DNA of 64,000 nucleotides, taken from assembly GCF_016735115.1 (NCBI RefSeq), contig NZ_JAERQJ010000007.1:62001-126000 (forward strand), read 5' to 3'. Shown piece after piece: positions 56,685-64,000 of the stretch. How positions within the stretch are numbered: the stretch's first letter is position 1; each line of letters begins with the position of its first letter. The position numbers and the translations under genes are program-made. The stretch comes from Aquimarina mytili (lineage in GTDB: Bacteria > Bacteroidota > Bacteroidia > Flavobacteriales > Flavobacteriaceae). The notes under the pieces are model-generated. The model saw only the letters and a program-made list of their open reading frames with translations, searched no databases and was not told the origin of the DNA.

Positions 56685-57971
56685 ATGTCAAAAATAGCTA
56701 CGTTAGAAATCGACGGTAAGAAACATGAGTTTCCAATAATTAAAGGAACAGAGAACGAATTAGGAATTGATATTAAAGCGCTTAGAGGAGCAACTGGTGG
56801 GATTACTACAATTGATCCTGGATACAAAAATACTGGAAGTTGTGAGAGTGCTATCACTTTTCTTGATGGAGAAAAAGGAATCTTAAGATATCGTGGATAT
56901 TCTATCGAAGAACTAGCTGAAAAAGCAGACTTTCTTGAAGTATGTTTTTTATTAATTTTTGGAGAGTTACCAACTGAAGAACAATTATCAAAATTTGATA
57001 AAGACATCAAAGAGGAATCTCAGGTAGATGAAGATATGAAGAAAATCCTTGATGGGTTTCCAAAAAGCGCTCATCCAATGGGTGTGCTGTCTTCATTAAC
57101 AAGTGCTTTAATTGCTTTTAATCCTGGATCTGTAGATGTAGATTCAGAAGAAGAAATGTATGGAGCAATTGTTAAAATTTTAGCAAAATTCCCTGTACTT
57201 GCAGCTTGGACAATGAGAAAAAGAAAGAGCCTTCCACTTGATTATGGTGATAATTCTCTGGGATATGTAGAGAATTTACATAAAATGATGTTTGCCAAAC
57301 CAAACGAAACTTATGTAGCCAATAAAATAGTGAATGAAGCATTAGATAAATTATTAATTCTTCATGCAGATCATGAGCAAAATTGTTCAACATCTACAGT
57401 TAGGATAGTAGGATCTTCCCATGCAGGATTATTTGCATCCTTATCAGCAGGGATATCTGCGCTTTGGGGTCCACTTCATGGAGGTGCAAACCAAGCAGTG
57501 ATAGAAATGCTTGAAGCAATAAAAGAAGATGGTGGAGATACTGCAAAATATATAGCAAAAGCAAAAGACAAGAATGATCCTTTCCGATTAATGGGGTTTG
57601 GGCATAGGGTATATAAAAATTTCGACCCAAGAGCAAAGATTATCAAAAAAGCTGCAGACGAAGTGTTAGGAGATCTTGGTATAGAAGATCCAGTTCTTGA
57701 TATTGCAAAAGGATTAGCAGAAGTGGCGCTTAAGGATGAATACTTTGTGCAAAGAAAATTATATCCAAACGTAGATTTCTATTCAGGAATTATCTATAGA
57801 GCATTAGGAATCCCTACTGAAATGTTTACCGTAATGTTTGCTTTAGGTAGACTACCAGGATGGATAGCACAATGGAGAGAAATGCGTCTTCGTAAAGAAC
57901 CTATAGGTAGACCTAGACAAATTTATATCGGTGAAAACCTTAGAGCTTTTAAAGAAATTTCTGAACGATAA
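56685..57971 (+). CDS. gltA: Citrate synthase (type II, hexameric-type)
   Basis: A 428-residue citrate synthase, first enzyme of the TCA cycle. N-terminal small beta domain (ATLEIDGKKHEFPIIKGTEN), catalytic His in HADHEQNCST, second His and signature in MGFGHRVYKNFDPRA, and catalytic Asp in VDFYSGIIYRALG. Length and N-terminus match the E. coli-like type. Separate transcript with its own terminator. Confidence 0.98.
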   Translation: MSKIATLEIDGKKHEFPIIKGTENELGIDIKALRGATGGITTIDPGYKNTGSCESAITFLDGEKGILRYRGYSIEELAEKADFLEVCFLLIFGELPTEEQLSKFDKDIKEESQVDEDMKKILDGFPKSAHPMGVLSSLTSALIAFNPGSVDVDSEEEMYGAIVKILAKFPVLAAWTMRKRKSLPLDYGDNSLGYVENLHKMMFAKPNETYVANKIVNEALDKLLILHADHEQNCSTSTVRIVGSSHAGLFASLSAGISALWGPLHGGANQAVIEMLEAIKEDGGDTAKYIAKAKDKNDPFRLMGFGHRVYKNFDPRAKIIKKAADEVLGDLGIEDPVLDIAKGLAEVALKDEYFVQRKLYPNVDFYSGIIYRALGIPTEMFTVMFALGRLPGWIAQWREMRLRKEPIGRPRQIYIGENLRAFKEISER

Positions 57972-57995
57972 ACCGGATACTAATATAACATATAG

Positions 57996-58022
57996 GCGTT
58001 GAAGAAATTCAACGCTTTTTTT
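57996..58022 (+). terminator. Rho-independent terminator after gltA
   Basis: An 8-bp stem GCGTTGAA/TTCAACGC (57996-58003 with 58008-58015) with a GAAA tetraloop and seven T after it. Confidence 0.92.
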
Positions 58023-58127
58023 ATTGAATTTTTAAAAAACGAATTAAGATTCATTGTTTTTTTTAATTTTTGATAATATTATAGTGACTTTTTTAAAGAA
58101 AGTTAGTGCAGTACAAGTGTCTATTTA

Positions 58128-58135
58128 TATATTTG
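58128..58135 (+). promoter_or_regulatory. -7 box upstream of the DDAH-like gene
   Basis: TATATTTG matches TAnnTTTG exactly, 49 nt before the TTG start codon. No TTG lies 17-23 nt further upstream, so this is only half of a consensus promoter. Confidence 0.4.
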
Positions 58136-58184
58136 TGGGACTACTCAGGTTAAGAATATTAGTTACACTTAAAAACTTGATTTT

Positions 58185-59099
58185 TTGAACTTAAACATAC
58201 AAAACGAAACCTCTAGACTTAGAGCTGTGGTATTAGGAACTGCGGTAAGCAACGGTCCTGTACCTAAACTGGAAGAAGCCTATGATCCTAAATCTATAGA
58301 GCATATAAAAGCAGGAACATATCCTAAGGAATCTGATATGGTTCTTGAAATGGAAGCAGTAGCCAAAGTTTTACATAAATATGATGTGAAAGTATATAGG
58401 CCAGAAATCATTCAGGATTATAATCAAATATTTTCAAGAGATATAGCTTTGGTGATCGAAGATAAATTTATAAAATCAAATATTCTTCCAGATCGAGAAA
58501 AAGAAATCAAAGCAATTCAACATGTAATCGATGAGATCGATCCGGATAAAGTCTATAAAGCACCATCAGAAGATATTCATTTTGAAGGAGGGGATATTAT
58601 GATTCATAATGATCATATTTTTATTGGAACCTATAAAGGAGATGATTATCCTGATTGTATTGTTGCACGTACTAACATGAAAGGAGTCGCTTACATCGAA
58701 TCACTTTTTCCGAATAAAACGGTAAAAGAGTTTGATCTCAACAAATCAATGAAAGATCCTAAAGATAACGCCTTGCATTTAGATTGCTGTTTTCAACCTG
58801 TGGGTACGAATAAAGCGATAATTCATAAAGAAGGATTTAGAAACCCAAGGGATTATGAATATTTAGTAGATTTTTTTGGCATGGATAATTTATTTCATAT
58901 CGATAAAAATGAAATGTATCATATGAATTCTAATATCTTTTCAATTGCTGAAGATGTGGTGATTTCTGAAAAAAACTTTATACGATTAAATACCTGGCTA
59001 AGAAGCCTTAATATTACTGTTGAAGAAGTACCTTATTCAGAAATAGCAAAACAAGAAGGTTTATTGCGGTGTACCACAATGCCATTAATAAGAGATTAA
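58185..59099 (+). CDS. DDAH/arginine deiminase-like amidinohydrolase (TTG start)
   Basis: A 304-residue guanidino-group hydrolase of the amidinotransferase fold. Catalytic residues are visible: E134 (HFEGGDI), H198 and D200 (ALHLDCCFQPV) and the C-terminal nucleophile C296 (RCTTMPLI). It should hydrolyse arginine, methylarginine or a related compound to citrulline. In frame there is a stop at 58170 and no ATG until Met52, so the conserved N-terminus (NETSRLRAVVLGTAVSNG) requires the TTG at 58185 as start, rare here. ctlX follows after 93 nt, pointing to citrulline metabolism. Confidence 0.88.
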   Translation: MNLNIQNETSRLRAVVLGTAVSNGPVPKLEEAYDPKSIEHIKAGTYPKESDMVLEMEAVAKVLHKYDVKVYRPEIIQDYNQIFSRDIALVIEDKFIKSNILPDREKEIKAIQHVIDEIDPDKVYKAPSEDIHFEGGDIMIHNDHIFIGTYKGDDYPDCIVARTNMKGVAYIESLFPNKTVKEFDLNKSMKDPKDNALHLDCCFQPVGTNKAIIHKEGFRNPRDYEYLVDFFGMDNLFHIDKNEMYHMNSNIFSIAEDVVISEKNFIRLNTWLRSLNITVEEVPYSEIAKQEGLLRCTTMPLIRD

Positions 59100-59192
59100 T
59101 TTTATATAGTAATAGTTTTATAAACTAGCAAAGATTTGTAGAACCAGTTAAAACACACTGTCTGCCTACAAAAAAAGAGTTAATATAAACAG

Positions 59193-60119
59193 ATGAGACA
59201 AGTTACAGATACTATAGTAATGATTCGTCCTGTGAAATTTAGGATGAATGAAGAAACAGCAGTTAATAATTACTATCAAGAAGATGCAGGTATAGCAGAT
59301 GCAAATACAAAAGCGCAACAAGAGTTTGATGCATTTGTGACGGAATTAAAAGACGTAGGGGTTAATGTAATTGTAATTGATGATGACCCAAAAAACGATA
59401 CCCCGGATTCTATATTTCCAAATAATTGGATTTCTTTTCACGAAAATGGCGATATAGGCTTGTATCCCATGTTTGCCGTAAATCGTCGTAGGGAACGAAG
59501 ACCAGAAGTTTTAAATCATATAGAGTCATCTGGTTTTGAAATTAAGAATGTTATTGACTATACCGAAGCCGAAGACGAAGAAGTGTTTTTAGAAGGTACT
59601 GGAAGTCTTGTTTTAGACCGCGTACATAGAAAAGCATATTGCGCTTTATCTCCTAGAGCAGATGAAGAGCTGTTAATTGAGTTTTGTGAAGATTTTGAAT
59701 ATACCCCGGTTATCTTTACCGCTTATCAAACTGTTGCAGATAAAAGATTACCGATATATCATACCAATGTTATGATGGGAGTAGGAGAAACATTTGCAGT
59801 GGTTTGCCTGGATTGTGTTGATGATAAAAAAGAACGTAAAAATTTAGTTCACCATTTGCAAAGTAGTGGTAAAGAAATTATTAAAATTACCGAAGATCAA
59901 GTAAACAGCTTTGCGGGTAATATGCTACAAGTTGCAGGTTCAGAAGATAAACGCTATCTTGTTATGTCATCGGCAGCTTTTAATAGCTTAACCAATGATC
60001 AAATAACTAAGATAGAAAAACATTGCGCTATCTTGCATAGCGATCTCAATACAATTGAAACATTAGGAGGCGGTAGTGCGAGATGTATGATGGCAGAAGT
60101 TTTTCTTCCTAAGGTATAG
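59193..60119 (+). CDS. ctlX: Citrulline utilization hydrolase CtlX-like
   Basis: A 308-residue amidinotransferase-fold enzyme with the CtlX pattern: IVMIRPVKFRMNEETAVNNY start, PDSIFPNNWISFHENG, LEGTGSLVLD, catalytic His in YHTNVMMGVG and nucleophile C298 in GGGSARCMMAEVFLP. In Francisella CtlX turns citrulline into ornithine; by homology it would act on the product of the DDAH-like neighbour. An Rrf2 regulator follows after 3 nt. Reaction is inferred from the family. Confidence 0.88.
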   Translation: MRQVTDTIVMIRPVKFRMNEETAVNNYYQEDAGIADANTKAQQEFDAFVTELKDVGVNVIVIDDDPKNDTPDSIFPNNWISFHENGDIGLYPMFAVNRRRERRPEVLNHIESSGFEIKNVIDYTEAEDEEVFLEGTGSLVLDRVHRKAYCALSPRADEELLIEFCEDFEYTPVIFTAYQTVADKRLPIYHTNVMMGVGETFAVVCLDCVDDKKERKNLVHHLQSSGKEIIKITEDQVNSFAGNMLQVAGSEDKRYLVMSSAAFNSLTNDQITKIEKHCAILHSDLNTIETLGGGSARCMMAEVFLPKV

Positions 60120-60122
60120 TAT

Positions 60123-60533
60123 ATGCTTTCAAAGAAAACAAAATATGGGATTAAGGCAATGACATATATTGCCAGAAAAAAGTGTGAGCATCCTGTGCAG
60201 ATATCAGAGATCGCTCAAAGCGAAAATATTTCTCAAAAGTTTTTAGAAAGTATATTGTTAACCTTGAGAAAGAATGGTTTTTTAGGGTCAAAAAAAGGAA
60301 AAGGCGGGGGGTATTATCTTATAAAAGAACCCAAAAATATTGTTATGGCTTCAATAATTAGAGTTTTAGAGGGGCCTATAGCAATGTTGCCTTGTGTAAG
60401 TCTCAATTTTTACGAGAAATGTGATGATTGCCCTGATGAAGAACGCTGCGCTGTACATGGCTTAATGATAGAGGTAAGAGATAGCACTTTAAAAGTATTA
60501 GAAAATAAAACCTTGGCCGATTTTACGAATTAG
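60123..60533 (+). CDS. Rrf2-family transcriptional regulator with four clustered cysteines
   Basis: A 136-residue Rrf2 protein: winged helix N-terminus (MLSKKTKYGIKAMTYIARKK, ISEIAQSENISQKFLESILL) with the wing GSKKGKGGGYYL. Cysteines C91, C100, C103 and C109 (CX8CX2CX5C) plus H112 are positioned for an Fe-S cluster or another metal, as in IscR and NsrR. It starts 3 nt after ctlX, so it is likely in the same transcript and may control it by autoregulation. Convergent with the CpcT/CpeT-like gene. Confidence 0.92.
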   Translation: MLSKKTKYGIKAMTYIARKKCEHPVQISEIAQSENISQKFLESILLTLRKNGFLGSKKGKGGGYYLIKEPKNIVMASIIRVLEGPIAMLPCVSLNFYEKCDDCPDEERCAVHGLMIEVRDSTLKVLENKTLADFTN

Positions 60534-60537
60534 CGCA

Positions 60538-61161
60538 TTACTTTTTTGCTACTCTTTTATACATATAGGGACCAGTGATTTTTCCCCAAATTTGTTTTCC
60601 TTTTTTGTCATAACCTTTATTCCAGATTGATATTTTGTCACTACTAATTACAAAATTACTAGAAATATATTCAATATAGTTTATAGAGCTGGAGCAAGAT
60701 TTCTTCTTTGTTTTTCCTGTATATATTGTTGATGTATTCTTTTCAAAATATACTTGACAACCTTTACGTATTTCTAAGCTATCAAGAGTTAGTTGATTGA
60801 AAAGGTGTTTGTTGTTTAATATATTTTTATAGTCCTTAGCATTCCGTATGATATAGCTTGTATTTATAAAAGTGAAAGAATCTAACCTCTCATAACTCAA
60901 TATTCTCTGACTATAGATATAGTCGTTTTCTTTTGCATCCGATACTTCAGAATATATCCAGTATCCAGGTCTATCTTTCCAAATTCTTATGTTAGTTAGA
61001 TTGAGATGGGCAAAACCAGAATCATTTTTGGCTTGCTCTATATTAGAAAATTCACCGACTAAAGACGATACCAGGTTATGCAATTCAAGATCCTTAACAA
61101 CCTCCGAATTACAACTAATTAGAAGAGGGAATAAAAAAACAATACGTAATAATTGTTTCAT
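60538..61161 (-). CDS. CpcT/CpeT-domain lipoprotein
   Basis: A 207-residue lipoprotein (MKQLLRIVFLFPLLISC, Cys17). The mature protein follows the CpcT/CpeT chromophore-lyase pattern: LVSSLVGEFSNIEQAKNDSG, IRIWKDRPGYWIYSEVSD, a middle GCQVYFEKN, and the late ISIWNKGYDKKGKQIWGKIT. In cyanobacteria such proteins attach bilins to phycobiliproteins. A flavobacterium has none, so another tetrapyrrole or lipid ligand is more likely. Converges on the Rrf2 gene with a 4-nt gap. Confidence 0.82.
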   Translation of the reverse strand: MKQLLRIVFLFPLLISCNSEVVKDLELHNLVSSLVGEFSNIEQAKNDSGFAHLNLTNIRIWKDRPGYWIYSEVSDAKENDYIYSQRILSYERLDSFTFINTSYIIRNAKDYKNILNNKHLFNQLTLDSLEIRKGCQVYFEKNTSTIYTGKTKKKSCSSSINYIEYISSNFVISSDKISIWNKGYDKKGKQIWGKITGPYMYKRVAKK

Positions 61162-61241
61162 TTAGCGGTTTTGTTAAAGATATGAAAAAAAGCAAAAAGA
61201 AGCAATTTATCGATAAAACTAAACGTTTTGTCCTAGTAAAA

Positions 61242-62669
61242 TCAATTTTTCAACGCAATTTTGCGTATCATCCCTCCAAAAATAAAAAAATGGAAAGGGA
61301 TCATTAAGTACCAATATGCTCTTCCCCAAATACCCTTGGGTCTAAATGTAGCTGTTTGATGTAAAACGTTTTTTTCATCGATATCAAATTCTAACCAAGC
61401 TTCACCCGGAACTTTCATTTCTGCAAAAAGTAATAATCGTTTATTGGTTTTATCAGCAACTAATACCCTCCAAAAATCCAGGGCATCTCCAGAAAAAATT
61501 TTATCAGGGTGAGTTCTTCCTCTTCTAAGACCAACTCCCCCAAAAAATTTATCTAGCTGCCCTCTTATTTTCCACATCCAATCTCCATAATACCATCCAG
61601 TTTTGCCTCCAATAGCCCAGATACGATCAATCACTTTTTCTGGGTTAGCAACTTTAATTTTTTTCTTATCTGTAAGACAACCACGTTTAGGCACAGTAAT
61701 GTAGCGTTGAATGTTCTTTTCAAATCGTCCACTAATCATTGAATCTTTCCAACTTGATACAACTTGGTTTTGCTCAATCTTAATAAATGCTAATTCCAAT
61801 GCTTTGGTATATGACATTGGAGAAAACCCTAATAATTCTTGTAAACGATTATCATTTGCGATCACGGGTATTGTCATACTATCAACTAAGTTTAATGCTA
61901 ATTTGTATGATGTTGAAGTAACAAAATATAACCAATACGAAGATAGTTTTGGAGTCATTATAGGCACAGTAATAATATAGGTCTTGATTCCTCTAACCTT
62001 TGCGTATAATTTCAGCATTTGTTTATAGGTTAAAATATCTGGACCACTAATATCAAAAGATTCATTGTAGCATTTTTTGTTACCCAATACTCCGGTCATA
62101 AAGCTAAGAACATCTCTGATGGCTATAGGCTGGGTTTTGGTGTTTACCCATTTTGGCGTGATCATAATCGGTAATTTTTCACATAAATCACGAATAATTT
62201 CAAAAGAAGAACTCCCAGAACCAACAATGATTCCGGAGCGCAATACGGTTAGATTGTAACTGCCTTTATATAAGGTTTCTTCTACATTTTTTCTGGACCA
62301 TAAATGTTTAGAAAGATTTTTTTCATTTACAATTCCGCTTAAATAAACAACTTGTTTGATATTTGTATTCTCTACATAAGCATTGAAATTCTGAGCTGAT
62401 ATTTCTTCTTTTTGATCAAAATCATGAGTAGAAGAGCTCATAGAGTGAATTAAGTAATACGCAAAATCAATGTTTTTTGGAAGTTTGTTTGGGTTTGGGT
62501 TTTCAAGAAAGTCAATCTCTATGATCTCAATCTCATTCCTCATTTCTAAATCAATAGAAAGCCTATTTTTATCTCGAACACAGCAAATCACTTCGTGGCC
62601 AGCTTCTAATAATAAAGGTAACAACCTCAATCCTATATATCCATTGGCTCCAGTAAGAAGAATACGCAT
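61242..62669 (-). CDS. SDR-family NAD(P)-binding protein with C-terminal DUF2867
   Basis: A 475-residue protein with an atypical short-chain dehydrogenase domain (~1-300): the nucleotide-binding GANGYIGLRLLPLL, YLIHSMSS and KQVVYLSGIV. The C-terminal part (~330-475) matches DUF2867 (KTGWYYGDWMWKIRGQLDKF, GDALDFWRVLVADK and KGIWGRAYWYLMIPFHFFIF), a module related to polyketide-cyclase/lipid-binding folds. Such fusions are common in Bacteroidota; substrate unknown. The next gene upstream ends 25 nt from its start. Confidence 0.88.
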   Translation of the reverse strand: MRILLTGANGYIGLRLLPLLLEAGHEVICCVRDKNRLSIDLEMRNEIEIIEIDFLENPNPNKLPKNIDFAYYLIHSMSSSTHDFDQKEEISAQNFNAYVENTNIKQVVYLSGIVNEKNLSKHLWSRKNVEETLYKGSYNLTVLRSGIIVGSGSSSFEIIRDLCEKLPIMITPKWVNTKTQPIAIRDVLSFMTGVLGNKKCYNESFDISGPDILTYKQMLKLYAKVRGIKTYIITVPIMTPKLSSYWLYFVTSTSYKLALNLVDSMTIPVIANDNRLQELLGFSPMSYTKALELAFIKIEQNQVVSSWKDSMISGRFEKNIQRYITVPKRGCLTDKKKIKVANPEKVIDRIWAIGGKTGWYYGDWMWKIRGQLDKFFGGVGLRRGRTHPDKIFSGDALDFWRVLVADKTNKRLLLFAEMKVPGEAWLEFDIDEKNVLHQTATFRPKGIWGRAYWYLMIPFHFFIFGGMIRKIALKN

Positions 62670-62694
62670 TTTTTTAGTATAAGTTACGAAGAAA

Positions 62695-63828
62695 TTAATT
62701 GTTTGTAAAAACTTCTATAGCTGGCAAAGCATTAAAATTAAAATCAAAAAGACATTGATTCTCCCAAGATGATCCATTGGTAGAAGTGTTTTCATTACCA
62801 GTAAAAGCAATCCAATCTGGTGCCCAATAGCAAAAGCCAATTCCATGATTATTTGGAATATTTTTAAGAACATTTACTATCCATTTTAAATATTCTTTTT
62901 GCCCATCTGGAGTAGCAGGAAATCTTGATAAAATTTGATCTTTTTGCCCTATAAAGTTGGTTTGGTTGTCATTCCAGTCAAAGGTAAATGGATATGATAT
63001 CTCGGTTAACAAAATATCTTTATTATAAGTAGTGGCTAGGTCATTAATATTATTTTGAAAATCGGTTAAATCCTTACCGTGAAATTGGGGGTAATATGAC
63101 AGTCCGATAATGTCATAATTACCTTTGTTTTCTTCAAATTTTTCAAAAAACAACTTTGCATCTTTAAATCCTGCTACATGAATCATAGTTTTAATAGTAC
63201 TATCTACTTCTTTTATTGCTGCATATGCTTCGTTAGATAACATTACGTAAAAAGACCAATTGTCAACAAATTCATCCCATACTTTTCCGTAATTCCATAA
63301 AAAGCCAGAATTAGTTTCGTTACCTATCTGAACAAAACTAGGAGGTGTTCCTTGATTTTTTAATTCTTGGATCACTTGTTTTGTATAGTTATAAACCGCA
63401 TTTTTTATTTCAGAGTTGGTCATGGTATTCCAGGACTTTGGAGGTATTTGGTTTCCAGGATCGGCCCACGTATCAGAATAATGAATGTCTAAAAGAAAAT
63501 CTGCGTTTTTCGATTTGATCTTTAAGGCATATTCTTTTACTTTTTCCAAAGAGTTTATTCCATTTTCTGGAGTATGCCATAGACGTAAACGTATTAGATT
63601 TGTTCCTTTGGAAGTAACATATTCTAGTATATCAACAGGATTTCCTTCTTGATCATTATAATTTAAATTATAAGATTGCAATTCAGACTGAAATGATAAA
63701 TCCATTCCGGTATAGAACGTTTTTTCTTCTATAGGATTAAGATTTATAGCCTCTTCTGGCTTAACATCATCACCAGAACATCCTATACATAGTAAAAGCC
63801 ATAAAAATGAAGTAGCAGTTTTTTTCAT
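62695..63828 (-). CDS. Arabinogalactan endo-beta-1,4-galactanase (GH53) lipoprotein
   Basis: A 377-residue GH53 enzyme that cleaves beta-1,4-galactan, as in type I arabinogalactan. It is a lipoprotein (MKKTATSFLW...IGC, Cys17) with SGDDV behind the cysteine, fitting surface export. GH53 hallmarks: GMDLSFQ, NLIRLRLWHTP, DIHYSDTWADPGNQ, acid/base E171 in QIGNETNSG and nucleophile E276 in LLTEISYP. It overlaps the preceding gene by 4 nt (ATGA), so more of a galactan locus may lie to the right. No SusCD pair is next to it within the window. Confidence 0.93.
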   Translation of the reverse strand: MKKTATSFLWLLLCIGCSGDDVKPEEAINLNPIEEKTFYTGMDLSFQSELQSYNLNYNDQEGNPVDILEYVTSKGTNLIRLRLWHTPENGINSLEKVKEYALKIKSKNADFLLDIHYSDTWADPGNQIPPKSWNTMTNSEIKNAVYNYTKQVIQELKNQGTPPSFVQIGNETNSGFLWNYGKVWDEFVDNWSFYVMLSNEAYAAIKEVDSTIKTMIHVAGFKDAKLFFEKFEENKGNYDIIGLSYYPQFHGKDLTDFQNNINDLATTYNKDILLTEISYPFTFDWNDNQTNFIGQKDQILSRFPATPDGQKEYLKWIVNVLKNIPNNHGIGFCYWAPDWIAFTGNENTSTNGSSWENQCLFDFNFNALPAIEVFTNN

Positions 63829-63998
63829 AAATCCTGGATGTTTGTTTTTTGATGATCTGTTTTGTAGTTCAGTATTTTCTTAACGAATGCATTGATTGCT
63901 TTGTCTTTTTTGGAAACTCTAAATTTTATAAAATAATGATCTATATAGATTGAATATTCTTCAGCCTTGCCCTTGTAAAGATTTAGTTTATAATAGGG
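63825..63998 (-). CDS. C-terminal end of an unidentified protein (cut by window)
   Basis: An open minus-strand frame enters from the right edge and gives 57 residues (YYKLNLYKGKAEEYSIYIDH, then FIKFRVSKKDKAINAF and a Lys-rich end) before a TGA that overlaps the GH53 start codon (ATGA). The 4-nt overlap and protein-like composition argue for a real gene translationally coupled to the galactanase. No family is recognised from this piece. Confidence 0.5.
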   Translation of the reverse strand, partial: PYYKLNLYKGKAEEYSIYIDHYFIKFRVSKKDKAINAFVKKILNYKTDHQKTNIQDL

Positions 63999-64000
63999 AA

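Overview
The window is chromosomal DNA from a low-GC member of the Bacteroidota, most likely family Flavobacteriaceae. Supporting signs: two SusC/SusD outer-membrane uptake cassettes; lipoproteins whose lipobox cysteine is followed by acidic residues; starts without Shine-Dalgarno sites; promoters of the flavobacterial form TTG-N19/20-TAnnTTTG; and the order rpsL-rpsG-fusA-rpsJ-S10-spc-alpha followed by carA-eno-gltA. The genus cannot be fixed from the sequence alone. I see no tRNA, rRNA, CRISPR array, prophage or transposase.

Left third (1-23.8 kb). The end of obgE is followed by a minus-strand group: GNAT acetyltransferase, DoxX membrane protein, AhpD-like CxxC protein, Crp/Fnr regulator and a paraoxonase-like lactonase. 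Next come a fasciclin lipoprotein and two envelope proteins. An unusual non-coding stretch (6.9-7.4 kb) holds a GC-rich hairpin, a degenerate 21-bp tandem array and a 17-bp inverted repeat, and ends at a 2024-residue bacterial alpha-2-macroglobulin. Housekeeping and hypothetical genes follow: mpl, a PaiB-type FMN protein, radC, a polysaccharide-deacetylase relative, a YjjG-like HAD phosphatase, rarA, a rhomboid protease and rlmB.

Middle (23.8-36.1 kb). Two tandem, paralogous minus-strand cassettes each contain SusC, SusD and an accessory lipoprotein. They share a leader motif at the same distance from both susC starts. No carbohydrate enzymes lie beside them, so the substrate is unknown.

Right-centre (36.1-53.8 kb). 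One continuous ribosomal protein supercluster runs from rpsL to rplQ with fusA, secY, infA and rpoA. It has a consensus promoter before rpsL and a second before rpmJ. The longer gaps inside it (before rplC, rpsH, rpmJ, rpsD and rplQ) contain stem-loops, mostly two-tiered and bulged on the 5' side and ending 15-18 nt before the next start. These are the best candidates for new or lineage-specific autoregulatory leaders. S4, S14 and L36 are zinc-free types.

Right end (53.9-64 kb). carA, eno and gltA lead to an arginine/citrulline group: a DDAH-like hydrolase with a TTG start, CtlX and an Rrf2 regulator with four clustered cysteines. Then, on the minus strand, come a CpcT/CpeT-like lipoprotein, an SDR-DUF2867 protein, a GH53 endo-galactanase lipoprotein and the C-terminal end of one more gene that overlaps it by 4 nt and runs out of the window.
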